DNA of 64,000 nt from Longispora fulva (GTDB lineage: Bacteria > Actinomycetota > Actinomycetes > Mycobacteriales > Micromonosporaceae): contig NZ_JADOUF010000001.1 in the NCBI RefSeq assembly GCF_015751905.1, positions 372,001-436,000 on the forward strand, read 5' to 3'. Position 1 is the stretch's first letter; each line of letters opens with the position of its first letter. Below, in pieces: positions 27,218 through 36,100 of the stretch. The translations under genes were made by a program, and so were the position numbers. The notes beneath the pieces were generated by a model. It saw only the letters and a program-made list of their open reading frames with translations. It was not told where the DNA came from and searched no databases.

Positions 27218-27885
27218 GGCGGTGCCTCTCCGGTGGGTGGGGTCAGTTTTCCGTCGGCCAGGAATGTGACCCGGTCGGCGACGGCCGTGGCGAGCTCGAC
27301 GCGCTGCTCCACCAGCAGGACGGTGGCGCTGGCCCGGGCCAGCTCCGGCAGCAGCGCCGCCACCCGGGCCGTCACGGCCGCGGCCAGGCCCTCGAACGGC
27401 TCGTCGAGGAGCAGCAGCCTCGGCCGGAGAAGGAGGGCGCGGGCCAGGGCGAGCATCTGCTGCTCGCCGCCGGAGAGCCGGTCGGCGCGCTGGGCCAGGC
27501 GGTCGCCCAGCCGGGGGAACAGGGCGAGGACGTCGGCGCGGTCGGGCCCGGGACGCCCGTCCCGCCGGCGGCGTCCGGCGAGGGTCAGGTGCTCGGCCAC
27601 GGTCAGGGGGGCGAAGACCCGGCGGCCCTGCGGTACCAGGGCCATGCCGGACCGGGCGAGCCGGTGGGTGGCCAGGCCGGTGGCGTCGGCCCCGTGCACG
27701 TGCACCGTGCCGGCCGTGGGACGCAGGAGGCCGAACAGGGCGTGCAACAGGGTGGTCTTGCCCGCGCCGTTGCGGCCGAGCAGCGCCAGGACCGTCCCGG
27801 CCGGCACGTCGAGGTCCAGCCCGCGCAGGACGGTCGAGCCGGCGTACCCGGCGGACAGGCCCCGGACCCACAACGCGGCCGTCAC
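27214..27885 (-). CDS. Branched-chain amino acid-type ABC transporter ATPase (LivF-like)
   Basis: ABC ATPase of 223 residues: Walker A LGRNGAGKTT, RSGMALVPQGRRVFAPLTVA (LivF-typical), signature LSGGEQQMLALARALLLRPR, Walker B LLLLDEPFEGLA, and VLLVEQRVELATAVADR. GTG 27885 overlaps the stop of the LivG-like gene as GTGA. It pairs with LivG as the second NBD of a HAAT-family importer. Confidence 0.9.
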   Translation of the reverse strand: MTAALWVRGLSAGYAGSTVLRGLDLDVPAGTVLALLGRNGAGKTTLLHALFGLLRPTAGTVHVHGADATGLATHRLARSGMALVPQGRRVFAPLTVAEHLTLAGRRRRDGRPGPDRADVLALFPRLGDRLAQRADRLSGGEQQMLALARALLLRPRLLLLDEPFEGLAAAVTARVAALLPELARASATVLLVEQRVELATAVADRVTFLADGKLTPPTGEAPP

Positions 27886-28613
27886 GGGCGCACCCCTGCG
27901 AACGCGTCCCGGACGACCGGTGACGACCGGACCTCCGCCGGGGTGCCGGTGACCAGGTGCCGGGCGTTGTCCAGGACGGTGACGGTGTCGGTGAGGCCGA
28001 AGACCAGGTCCAGGTCGTGCTCGACGATCAGGACGGTGGTCGCGGCGGGCAGGTCCGCCAGGAGCCGGGCGAGGCGGTCGACCTCCGCGGGTGCCAGGCC
28101 CGCGGCCGGCTCGTCGAGCAGCAGCAGGCGCGGGTCGGTGGCGAGCGCGGCGGCGAGTTCCACGCACCGGCGTTCGCCGTAGGACAGTGCCCCGGCGGTC
28201 ACCGTCGCCCGGTCGACGAGGCCCACGGTGGCGAGGGCCTCGGTGGCGCGGGCGGTGAGAGCGCGGCGCAGGGCCGGTCGGAGCGCGGCGCGCAGCGGGC
28301 CCGCCTGCCGGTAGAGGCCCAGGAGCACGTTGTCCAGAGCCGTGAGGGTCGCGCAGGTGGCCGCCTGCTGGTGGGTGCGGCCGACGCCGAGCCGGGCCCT
28401 GCGGTGCGGGGGCAGGCCGGCCAGCTCCCTGCCCGCCAGCAGGCAGCCGCCCCGGGCGGGCACCGTGCCGGCGATCGCGGCGAGCAGAGTGGACTTTCCG
28501 GCCCCATTCGGGCCGATCAGGCCGTGCCGGCTGCCCGCCGCGATCCGCAGGGACACGTCGTCGACGGCGACAACCGGTCCGAAGGAGACGGTGACGCCGG
28601 CGAGGATCAACAC
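27882..28613 (-). CDS. Branched-chain amino acid-type ABC transporter ATPase (LivG-like)
   Basis: ABC ATPase of 243 residues: Walker A GPNGAGKST, the LivG-type GRTHQQAATCATLTALDNVL, signature LSYGERRCVELAAALATD (Tyr in place of Gly, common in LivG), Walker B LLLLDEPAAGLAP, and VLIVEHDLDLVFGL. The start is GTG 28613, or TTG 28610, which would overlap the permease stop as TTGA and match the other joints; the two differ by one codon. Confidence 0.9.
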   Translation of the reverse strand: MLILAGVTVSFGPVVAVDDVSLRIAAGSRHGLIGPNGAGKSTLLAAIAGTVPARGGCLLAGRELAGLPPHRRARLGVGRTHQQAATCATLTALDNVLLGLYRQAGPLRAALRPALRRALTARATEALATVGLVDRATVTAGALSYGERRCVELAAALATDPRLLLLDEPAAGLAPAEVDRLARLLADLPAATTVLIVEHDLDLVFGLTDTVTVLDNARHLVTGTPAEVRSSPVVRDAFAGVRP

Positions 28614-29548
28614 CCCAACCCCCTATTTGGGTACCGGGCGCCCGGTCGCCGGCGGAGGCCGGCGAGGCCCCGGGGCAGCGTGTACACCGCGACCAGGCAG
28701 GTCACGCCCAGCAGGAGGCCGTTGTGCGCGCCGAGGAGGCCCTGGTCGCGGAGCACCACCAGCAGGGCGGCCCCGGCGCACGCGCCCCACATCGAGCCCG
28801 TTCCGCCGATGACGACGGCGAGGAGGGCGAGGGCGGAGACGTCGAAGCCCAGGTCGGCCGGTGAGAAGTAGCGTTGCGCGGAGACCGTGAGCGCGCCGGC
28901 CGCGCCCGCCAGGCCACCGGCGACGCCCTGCGCGAGGAGCCGGTACCGGAAGACAGGGTAGCCGTGCGCCCGCATCCGTGGCTCGTGGTCCCGGACACCG
29001 CGCAGGACGAGGCCCACGGGTGAGCGGACGAGCGCGGCCACGAGAGCGGCGAGCAGGGCGAACACGGCCAGGACGTAGTAGTAGACCTGCCCGTCGAGGG
29101 GGAGCGGGGGAAGGCCCCAGAACGGGACCACATCGCCGATGCCGGCCAGGCCGTCGGTGCCGCCGGTCACGGGCGTCCAGCGCACGGCCGCCTCGTGGAG
29201 GAGTTCCCCCACCGCCAGGGTGACCATGATGGCGACGATGCCGTGCGAGCGGGCCACGACGGTACCCGTCACAAGGGCCGCCGCCGTGCCCGCCGCCACC
29301 GCCGCGAGGAGCTGGACCACTCCCACCGGCGTCACGGCCCGGGCGACGGTCGCCGCCGCGTAGCCGCCGACGCCGAGATAGGCGGCCTGGCCGAGCGTGG
29401 GCAGACCGGTGACGCCGGTCAGCAGGTTCGCGCTCATGGCGAGCAGGCCGAGGATCAACGCGTGCGAGAGCATCAGGACCGGGTAGGGGCCCAGCACCCA
29501 GGGCACGGCCAGCGCGGCGACGACCCCGACGACGGCGACGGCCCTCAT
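28607..29548 (-). CDS. Branched-chain amino acid-type ABC transporter permease (LivM-like)
   Basis: Membrane permease of 313 residues with about eight to ten hydrophobic segments. Seen: LSHALILGLLAMSANLLTGV, GLPTLGQAAYLGVGGYAAAT and SALALLAVVIGGTGSMWGAC, all typical of LivM. ATG 29548 overlaps the LivH stop as ATGA; the much longer open frame upstream is a shadow. Confidence 0.9.
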   Translation of the reverse strand: MRAVAVVGVVAALAVPWVLGPYPVLMLSHALILGLLAMSANLLTGVTGLPTLGQAAYLGVGGYAAATVARAVTPVGVVQLLAAVAAGTAAALVTGTVVARSHGIVAIMVTLAVGELLHEAAVRWTPVTGGTDGLAGIGDVVPFWGLPPLPLDGQVYYYVLAVFALLAALVAALVRSPVGLVLRGVRDHEPRMRAHGYPVFRYRLLAQGVAGGLAGAAGALTVSAQRYFSPADLGFDVSALALLAVVIGGTGSMWGACAGAALLVVLRDQGLLGAHNGLLLGVTCLVAVYTLPRGLAGLRRRPGARYPNRGLGC

Positions 29549-30420
29549 GTCGCCCGGACCGCGGGGACCAGGCCGCCGGGCCGGGCGGCCAGCACCGTGA
29601 GCATGACGCCGAACAGCAGGAACGGCGCGTACGACGGCGCGAGGCGCACCCCGAGGGTCTGCACCTCGCCGACCAGCAGGGCCGCGAGGAACGCGCCGGG
29701 CAACGAACCCACGCCGCCGACGACGACCACGACCAGAGACAGCACCAGCACCGTCCGGTCGACGCCCGGACCGGCGCCCAGGATCGGCGCGCCCAGCACC
29801 CCGCCGAGCACGGCCAGGGCCGCGCCGGCCGCGAAGACCGCGCCGACGACCAGCCGGGTGTCGACGCCCATCGCGCGGACCATGTCCCGGTCGGCGACGG
29901 TGGCGCGGACCAGGGCGCCCAGGGACGTGCGGGCGAGGGCGAGCTGCCCGGCGACGGCCAGGGCGAGGGCCACGGCGATGAACACCAGGCGGTACACCGG
30001 ATAGGCGTGTCCGAACACGGGCACCGACCCGGCCAGGGCCGCCGGCGGTGAGGCCGGTTTCGCGTCGCCGCCAAACGCCGTGGCGAACAGGTCCGCCGCG
30101 ACGTAGGCGAGGCCGAGGGTCGCCAGCGCCTGGTCGAGGTGGCCCCGGTGCGCCAGGGTCCTGGTCAGCGCGGACATGGCGAGCCCGCCGAGCGCGCCGG
30201 CCACCACCCCGCCGCACACCGCGAGGGCCAGGCCCCGCCAGCCGCCGTCGGCGAACAGGTAGGTCACATACGCCCCGGCGAGGTAGAGCACTCCGTGCGC
30301 CAGGTTGAGCACGTCCAGGACGCCGAAGACGAGGGACAGACCGGCGGCGACGGTGTACAGCAGAAGCCCGAAGGCCACGCCGTCCACCGCCGTCACCAGG
30401 TATCCGCCCACGGCCGTCAT
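29545..30420 (-). CDS. Branched-chain amino acid-type ABC transporter permease (LivH-like)
   Basis: Membrane permease of 291 residues: GLSLVFGVLDVLNLAHGVLY near the N-terminus, TSLGALVRATVADRDMVRAM and LSLVVVVVGGVGSLPGAFLA, the LivH landmarks. ATG 30420 overlaps the binding-protein stop as ATGA. It works with LivM as the heterodimeric channel. Confidence 0.9.
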   Translation of the reverse strand: MTAVGGYLVTAVDGVAFGLLLYTVAAGLSLVFGVLDVLNLAHGVLYLAGAYVTYLFADGGWRGLALAVCGGVVAGALGGLAMSALTRTLAHRGHLDQALATLGLAYVAADLFATAFGGDAKPASPPAALAGSVPVFGHAYPVYRLVFIAVALALAVAGQLALARTSLGALVRATVADRDMVRAMGVDTRLVVGAVFAAGAALAVLGGVLGAPILGAGPGVDRTVLVLSLVVVVVGGVGSLPGAFLAALLVGEVQTLGVRLAPSYAPFLLFGVMLTVLAARPGGLVPAVRAT

Positions 30421-31619
30421 CCGCCGACGGTGCCGAGCTCCTGCACCAGGACGTTCGACAGCGTCGCGCCGTCCTTGCGGACCTGGCGCAGGTACCACTT
30501 CTGCACCGGGGTGTGCCCGGCCGCGTCGAACTGCCACGGGCCGCGCGGACTGCTGATCTGGCCCACCTTGCCGATGGCGTCGTTGAGCGTCTGCGACGTC
30601 AGTTTCCCGCCGGCGGCGGCGATCGCCTTGTCCAGCACGGCCGCCGCGTCGTAGGTCGCCATCGCGAAGGTGGTGGGCTGGCCGCCGAACTTCTTCTGGT
30701 ACTCCGACGTGAACGTGCGGTTCGCCGGGTTGTCCAGGTCGGGGGAGTAGTTCAACGAGTTGTAGATGTTCGCGGCGGCGTCGCCCTCGGCGGTCAGCAC
30801 GCCGCCCTCGGTCAGGAAGCCGGCGGAGTACAGCGGCACCTTCCCCGCCAGCCCGAACTGCTGGTACTGCTTGACGAAGTCCACCGCCGCCCCACCCGCG
30901 TAGAAGGTGTACACGGCCTTCGCGCCGGACTCGGCGATCGGCGCGAGGAAGGGCTGGAAGTTCTTCGTCGCCGGGAACGGCGTGTACGCGGGCTTGCCGT
31001 CCGGGTTCGCCAGCTTCCCGCCGGCCTTCGTGAACGCCTCCACGAAGCCGCCGATCTCGTCCCAGCCGCCCTGGTAGTCGGGGCCGATCACGTACACCGG
31101 ACCGTCGACGGCCTTGTGGACGTACTCGCCCATCACCAGGCCCGGCTCGGTGCTGACGTAGGACGTGTGCCAGACCCACGCCGGGTCGGCGAGCTTGGTG
31201 GGCCGGCCGTTCGCGCCGACGAGCGGAACCTTGTTCGCGTCCAGCAGCGGCTTGACGGCGGCCACCGAACCCGCGCCGACGACACCGGCGAGGGCGAGAA
31301 CCTTGTCCTGCTTGATCAGCCGCTCGGCGGCCGGGCGGGCCGTGTCCGCGCCGTCGCCCTCGTCCGCCGTGACGACCTCCACCGGGTGGCCGCCCAGCTT
31401 GCCGCCGTTGAGCGCCAGGTAGAGCTGGAAGCCGTTGCGCATGTCGTCACCGACCGACTTGTACACCCCCGACTGCGACACCAGGAGCCCGATCTTGACG
31501 GTCGAAGCCGGCGCGTCGGTGCTCCCGCCCAGGCTGGAGCCGCTGCAACCGGCGGAGATGGCGAGCGCGAGCAGGGCCACGAACGGCCGGGCCGCAGTAC
31601 CGCGGAACGAGGGACGCAT
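30417..31619 (-). CDS. Branched-chain amino acid-type ABC substrate-binding lipoprotein (LivK-like)
   Basis: Extracellular receptor of the Peripla_BP_6 group, 400 residues, first gene of the Liv-type operon. The signal peptide carries a lipobox (ISAGCSGS). The mature part has VKIGLLVSQSGVYKSVGDDM, VEVVTADEGDGADTARPAAE and a lobe with VYVIGPDYQGGWDEIGGF. ATG 31619 is preferred over the upstream frame start, which has no signal peptide. Ligands of this group include branched-chain amino acids, amides, urea and aromatic acids, so the substrate is open. Confidence 0.9.
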   Translation of the reverse strand: MRPSFRGTAARPFVALLALAISAGCSGSSLGGSTDAPASTVKIGLLVSQSGVYKSVGDDMRNGFQLYLALNGGKLGGHPVEVVTADEGDGADTARPAAERLIKQDKVLALAGVVGAGSVAAVKPLLDANKVPLVGANGRPTKLADPAWVWHTSYVSTEPGLVMGEYVHKAVDGPVYVIGPDYQGGWDEIGGFVEAFTKAGGKLANPDGKPAYTPFPATKNFQPFLAPIAESGAKAVYTFYAGGAAVDFVKQYQQFGLAGKVPLYSAGFLTEGGVLTAEGDAAANIYNSLNYSPDLDNPANRTFTSEYQKKFGGQPTTFAMATYDAAAVLDKAIAAAGGKLTSQTLNDAIGKVGQISSPRGPWQFDAAGHTPVQKWYLRQVRKDGATLSNVLVQELGTVGG

Positions 31620-31657
31620 GCGACCGTCTCTTTCGGACTCGGGGAGTTGCCGCGAGA

Positions 31658-31687
31658 GTTGTATCCCGAAGAAGGTGAACACGTCAA
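31658..31687 (-). promoter_or_regulatory. Predicted sigma-70-type promoter of the Liv-type operon
   Basis: On the minus strand, TTGACG (31682-31687) and TACAAC (31658-31663) are separated by 18 bases, placing the transcription start roughly 30 bases before the binding-protein ATG. Confidence 0.55.
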
Positions 31688-31713
31688 GATCCGGAATTTC
31701 AGTTAAATGTTAT

Positions 31714-31732
31714 GGGAAATCCTGGACTTCCC
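31714..31732. promoter_or_regulatory. 19-bp palindrome in the divergent gap before the conservon kinase
   Basis: GGGAAATCCTGGACTTCCC is an inverted repeat of two 9-base arms with one mismatch around a central T. It lies in a relatively AT-rich stretch between the Liv-type operon and the sensor kinase, so it could control either. Confidence 0.4.
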
Positions 31733-31797
31733 CCACGGCCCGTAATCATGGTAGGACTCTCGGGATCTCTTTTCGCCCCTGACTCAAGGATCATCCG

Positions 31798-34473
31798 GTG
31801 AGCCCGGCACCCACCGCATACCCGCCGCATCGACGTGGCACCCTCGCCTTTCTCCGCGACGTCCGCATCCGTTCCAAGCTGGCGCTGATCCTCACCGTCC
31901 CCTTCCTGCTCATCGTCGCCCTCGCGGTGGGTCAGCTCCTCGCCCTCGGCGAACAGGCGGGCCAGGCCAGCCAGCTGACGACCCTCGCCACGGTCAACCG
32001 CCAGGTCGCCGCGGTGATCCAGCAACTCCAGCTGGAACGCTCGGCCGCCGCGGCCTCGCTCACCGGGGTCGTCGAGGACGCGTCCTATCTGGAGCAGGCC
32101 CGGCGGACGGACGTGGAGATCGCGAAGTACGCCGCGCTGGGCGCCCGCCGGCTCCCCGGGCTCACTGCCGGCGCTGCGGCGCTGCTGCGGCGCGTCGACG
32201 ACCAGGTCCAGGGGCTCGGGCCGCTGCGCCAGCAGGTCGCCCCCGGGCACGCCGTGGCGCTGTCGACGGCGGCGTTTCGGTACCGGACGCTGATCGCCGA
32301 CCTCATCTCCTACCGGGGCTCCCTCGCCCAGGCCGGGGTGCGCCCCGACATCGCCGACCAGACCCGTGCGGCCGTCGCGCTGTCGTCTGCGAAGGAGTCC
32401 GTCCAGCAGGAGCAGGTGGTGGTGCTGCGCGCGCTCGCGTTCGGCCGACTCGACCCGGCCCAGCAGCGCGACTTCGTCGCCACCACCACCGGCTACTCCG
32501 AGAGCCTGCTGGCCTTCACCTCGGCGTCGAGTCCCGGGCAACGGGACCTGCTCGACCAGACCGTGCAGGGCGCCGACGTGCTCCAGGCCCAGCGCTTCGA
32601 GGGCGCGGTGACCCGGACCCTGCCGAACACGCCGCTGAGGCTCACAGGCACCGCGCTGGACTGGCGCCGGGTGATGTCGGCCCGCGCGGAACTTCTGCGC
32701 ACCGTCGAGGACCGGGTCGACGCCGATGTGATCGGATCCCTGTCGACCTACCGCGACGCCCAGACCCGCCAGGCCGTGACGTCCGGGGCGATCGTCCTGC
32801 TGGTCCTCCTGCTGGCGGTCATGGTCGCGCTCGGCATCGCCCGGTCGATGCTCGTGCCGCTCCGGCAGCTCCGCGAGGGCGCGCTGACCGTGGCGTACGC
32901 GTCGCTGCCCGCCGCCGTCGCCCGGCTCCGCGACCTCGACGCGTATGACGGGCCGGCCGACCGGCAGATCACCGTCGCCGAGTCCCCGATCGACATCACC
33001 GGCCGCGACGAGATCGCCCAGGTCGGCGAGGCGTTCAACGTGGTGCACCAGGAGGCGGTGCGGATCGCCGCCGAACAGGCCGCGCTGCGCGCCGGGATCT
33101 CCCGACTGTTCGTCAGCCTCGCCCGCCGCAGCCAGCTCCTGGTCGACCGGCTGATCGGGCAACTCGACCAGCTCGAACAGAACGAGAAGGACCCCGACCA
33201 GCTCGAGGCCCTGTTCGGCCTCGACCACCTGGCCACCCGGATGCGGCGCAACAACGAGAACCTGCTGGTCCTCGCCGGCACCGAGGGCGGCAGGACCGGT
33301 ACCCGGCACACCCCGTTGTCGGACGTGGTCCGGGCGGCCCAGTCGGAGATCGAGCGGTACACCCGGGTCGAGATCGGCGTCACCGACGTCGGCGTGGAGC
33401 TCCTGCCACACGCCGTCAACAACGTCGTGCACCTGCTGGCCGAGCTCCTGGACAACGCCACCAGCTTCTCCCCGCCGGACACCACGGTCCTCGTCGAGGG
33501 CCGGCGGGTATCCGACCAGGTCGTCGTCACCATCGAGGACCGGGGGCTCGGCCTGGACCCGGGCCAGCTCGCCGAACTGAACACCCAGCTGGCGCACCCG
33601 CCGGCGATCGACACGTCCGTGCGGCTGCTGGGCATCATCGCCGTCGGCCGCATCGCCACCCGGCTCGGCATCACGGTCCGGCTCCGGGCCCGCCCCGAGG
33701 GTGGCACGATCGCCGAGGTGCACCTGCCGCCGACCCTGCTCTCCCTGGGCGCCAGGCACTCGCGGACCGCGCCAGCCCCGGCGGAGCCCGCACGCCGCGC
33801 GCCGGTGGTGCCGCAGTGGGACGTGTTCAGCAAGGGCGTCGCGAGCCTGCGCGCGGCGGGCCGGCCAGTGCCGGGCGACGCTGCCGGCGTAGCCCCGGCG
33901 TCGCGGGCCATCCCGGCCGGCGCGGAGCCCGTGCCGAGCACCGTCGGCGGACCGGTGCCACCCGGGCCGGTTCCCTTCCCGGACCTGACCGCCGCCGCTT
34001 CAGGACCGGTCCCCCCGTTGGATCCGGGTCCGGCGGCCACCCCGGTCGACGGGTCCGAGCCGGTCCCCGCGCCCGTGCCGCCGGGCCCGTCGCCGGCAGG
34101 GTTCGACGCGGACGCGACGCGGGAGCTGCCGATCTTCCGCCAGGTGGAGACCGCCTGGTTCTCGCGCGGGGACACCGGCGCCGTGCCGGCGCAGCGCGAC
34201 ACTGCCTGGGCGACCGCCGCCGACCCCGGCTGGGCGGCGGCAGCGTCGGCGGCGGAACCCCGGCCGCTGGAGGACACGACGGCCGGACTGCCCCGGCGCG
34301 CGCCGATGGCCCAACTGGTCCCCGGGCGGGTCGACGCCGACGAGCCGGACACGCCGATCACCCGGACAGCCGACGCCATGCGGGCATCGTTGACCGCCTT
34401 CCAGCACGGCGCCGTACGTGGGCGCGTACCCACCGACGTCCCAGCACCGCGCGCCGAGGAGCACCGAGCATGA
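31798..34473 (+). CDS. NIT-domain sensor histidine kinase-like protein (CvnA type)
   Basis: Membrane sensor of 891 residues in the actinobacterial conservon family. Order: cytoplasmic N-terminus, TM helix ~27-49 (LALILTVPFLLIVALAVGQL), extracytoplasmic helical NIT (nitrate/nitrite-sensing-like) domain ~55-320, TM helix ~330-348, HAMP-like linker, then a dimerisation region containing LDHLATRMRRNNENLLVLAG. A HATPase domain follows with N-box LLAELLDNATSF (~545) and DRGLGLDPGQLAEL (~580). A Pro/Ala-rich tail of ~200 residues follows. A classical phospho-acceptor H-box is not obvious, as usual for CvnA. GTG 31798 is used; its 3' end overlaps the Roadblock gene. Confidence 0.88.
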   Translation: MSPAPTAYPPHRRGTLAFLRDVRIRSKLALILTVPFLLIVALAVGQLLALGEQAGQASQLTTLATVNRQVAAVIQQLQLERSAAAASLTGVVEDASYLEQARRTDVEIAKYAALGARRLPGLTAGAAALLRRVDDQVQGLGPLRQQVAPGHAVALSTAAFRYRTLIADLISYRGSLAQAGVRPDIADQTRAAVALSSAKESVQQEQVVVLRALAFGRLDPAQQRDFVATTTGYSESLLAFTSASSPGQRDLLDQTVQGADVLQAQRFEGAVTRTLPNTPLRLTGTALDWRRVMSARAELLRTVEDRVDADVIGSLSTYRDAQTRQAVTSGAIVLLVLLLAVMVALGIARSMLVPLRQLREGALTVAYASLPAAVARLRDLDAYDGPADRQITVAESPIDITGRDEIAQVGEAFNVVHQEAVRIAAEQAALRAGISRLFVSLARRSQLLVDRLIGQLDQLEQNEKDPDQLEALFGLDHLATRMRRNNENLLVLAGTEGGRTGTRHTPLSDVVRAAQSEIERYTRVEIGVTDVGVELLPHAVNNVVHLLAELLDNATSFSPPDTTVLVEGRRVSDQVVVTIEDRGLGLDPGQLAELNTQLAHPPAIDTSVRLLGIIAVGRIATRLGITVRLRARPEGGTIAEVHLPPTLLSLGARHSRTAPAPAEPARRAPVVPQWDVFSKGVASLRAAGRPVPGDAAGVAPASRAIPAGAEPVPSTVGGPVPPGPVPFPDLTAAASGPVPPLDPGPAATPVDGSEPVPAPVPPGPSPAGFDADATRELPIFRQVETAWFSRGDTGAVPAQRDTAWATAADPGWAAAASAAEPRPLEDTTAGLPRRAPMAQLVPGRVDADEPDTPITRTADAMRASLTAFQHGAVRGRVPTDVPAPRAEEHRA

Positions 34474-34871
34474 CAGCCGCCAACAGCACCACGGATCTCG
34501 GTTGGCTCCTGGCCGACCTCGCCGACCGGGTACCGGGCGTCGCGCACGCCACCGCCGTGTCCGCCGACGGCCTGCTGATCGCCGCGTCCGAGCAGTTGCC
34601 GGACGGCCGGGCAGGTCAGCTGTCCGCGATCATCGCAGGTCTGGTCAGCCTCACCTACGGGGCGACCAGGGTGATCGAGTGGGGCGACGTCGTGCAGAGC
34701 GTGATCGAGATGGACAAGGGGTTCATGTTCCTGATGGCCATTGGGGACGGCTCGACCCTGGGCGTCCTCGCCGCGCACGGCTGCGACGTGGGCCAGGTGG
34801 CGTTCGAGATGGCCCGGTTGACCGCCCGGGCGGGCGGGAAGCTCGACCCGTCACCCCGGTCGGCACCGTAG
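34470..34871 (+). CDS. Roadblock/LC7 domain protein (CvnB type)
   Basis: A 133-residue Roadblock/LC7 protein with DLGWLLADLADRVPGVAHAT, AVSADGLLIAASEQLP and MDKGFMFLMAIGDGSTLGVL, the standard CvnB pattern. In complete conservons it works with a DUF742 protein (CvnC) and a small Ras-like GTPase (CvnD) at the membrane. ATG 34470 overlaps the kinase stop as ATGA. Neither CvnC nor CvnD follows: 90 bases downstream a lipase gene ends on the other strand. Confidence 0.9.
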   Translation: MTAANSTTDLGWLLADLADRVPGVAHATAVSADGLLIAASEQLPDGRAGQLSAIIAGLVSLTYGATRVIEWGDVVQSVIEMDKGFMFLMAIGDGSTLGVLAAHGCDVGQVAFEMARLTARAGGKLDPSPRSAP

Positions 34872-34960
34872 CGCCGCCGATGCCTGCGAGTCGACGTGGT
34901 TCCCGGGTACTGGTCCCGTCGACGCGGCCGTCTACGACAGCGCCACAGTAGTCGCCAGGT

Positions 34961-36055
34961 TCATGATCGCGTTCGGTCCGAGTTCGTGGCGATGCGGTGA
35001 GTTGGGTGTGTCGCCAGGAGGTCGTGGGCCCACCGCGCGCTGTCGTGCGCCGTGGTGGGGAGGGCGGACAGGTGATTCACGCCTTCGTAGCAGCGAAACG
35101 TGGCGTCGGTACCACACTCGCGTAGTTGGGTTTGGAGTCGCGCTGTGCTCTTCGGGGGCGAGAGGATGTCCCGGGTGGTGGTGCACAGCAGCAAGGGCGG
35201 GTGGTATCGGGTGACCGGGGGCCGGGCCTCGGCGAGAAGGCATTGGATGTCGAGGCGTCGCATCATGCCGCTGACTCCGAGGTCACTGTTGCGGAACGGT
35301 GCCATGGCGGCCCGCATCTGTGGCATGGACGCGGTGGCCGCCACCTCGACCAGTCGGTTCCCGTGGTCGGTCAGGAAGTCGCGAGGCTCGAAGGTCGGGC
35401 TGTGTGCTCGCATGCCGGCGAGCAGCATCGGTACCAGCTGCTCGACAGGGGAGTCCTCATCCTTGGTGACGGCGGTGAAGAACGTCGGATAGTCCAGCGG
35501 GGCCAGGGCGACCGTCCCACGGAAGTCCAACTCCGGTGCGTGGGACTGCCACAGGAGTGCGGCGTACAGCGCCACGTCGGCGCCTTGGGAGAAGCCGGCG
35601 GCGATCACCGGAGCGTCGATCGGCGCTCCGAGGTCTTGGACGGCCCGGGCGATGTCGAGGATGTCGCTGGCGAGCGGCTCCCCGTAGGGGTAGGGAGTGA
35701 TGCCATGGGCATCGAGCCCCAGGTAGTCCGCCGCGGCCACCACGAACCCTCGTCGCAACCAGGCGGTGAGGTGGACGCGTTCGAGACGGGGCAGACCTCC
35801 CAACGACGGAGCGTTCGACCCCCCGATCCCGACCATGCAATGCGCCCAGGTCACGATCGGCCAACCCGTCCCGGACGGCTCGGCCTCGGGAAGGAACACC
35901 GAACCTGAGGTCAGCCGTCCCCTGCTCCAGTACCGTAGCCGCATTCCCTGCCGGCTACCCTCGGGCCACAGATCAGCGGGAAGCGCCGAGACGTCGGCCA
36001 GAGTGCCTGATGTCCCCGCGAGGACGTGTGGCCGGGCTGAATCGACGAGAGTCAT
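34961..36055 (-). CDS. Alpha/beta hydrolase, secretory-lipase (LIP) family-like
   Basis: A 364-residue serine hydrolase. Seen: GTVALAPLDYPTFFTAV, the oxyanion-side TWAHCMVGIGGSNAPSLG, FVVAAADYLGLDAHGITPYP, and the nucleophile elbow IAAGFSQGADVALYAALL. A late Asp in LLLCTTTRDILSPP and His in YEGVNHLSALP complete a plausible triad. No signal peptide is evident from ATG 36055, unlike classical secretory lipases. It is a paralogue of the next gene and probably co-transcribed, 45 bases downstream of it. Substrate is likely an ester or acylglycerol. Confidence 0.8.
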   Translation of the reverse strand: MTLVDSARPHVLAGTSGTLADVSALPADLWPEGSRQGMRLRYWSRGRLTSGSVFLPEAEPSGTGWPIVTWAHCMVGIGGSNAPSLGGLPRLERVHLTAWLRRGFVVAAADYLGLDAHGITPYPYGEPLASDILDIARAVQDLGAPIDAPVIAAGFSQGADVALYAALLWQSHAPELDFRGTVALAPLDYPTFFTAVTKDEDSPVEQLVPMLLAGMRAHSPTFEPRDFLTDHGNRLVEVAATASMPQMRAAMAPFRNSDLGVSGMMRRLDIQCLLAEARPPVTRYHPPLLLCTTTRDILSPPKSTARLQTQLRECGTDATFRCYEGVNHLSALPTTAHDSARWAHDLLATHPTHRIATNSDRTRS

Positions 36056-36100
36056 GCTGGACCGCCGGTCGCACCGAGCGTGCCCATGCAGGAGTGTCGG

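Noticed and set aside
31699-33759. 686-codon minus-strand frame opposite the conservon kinase
   Set aside because: No recognisable domain; the plus strand encodes two membrane helices, a HATPase domain and an overlapping partner gene.
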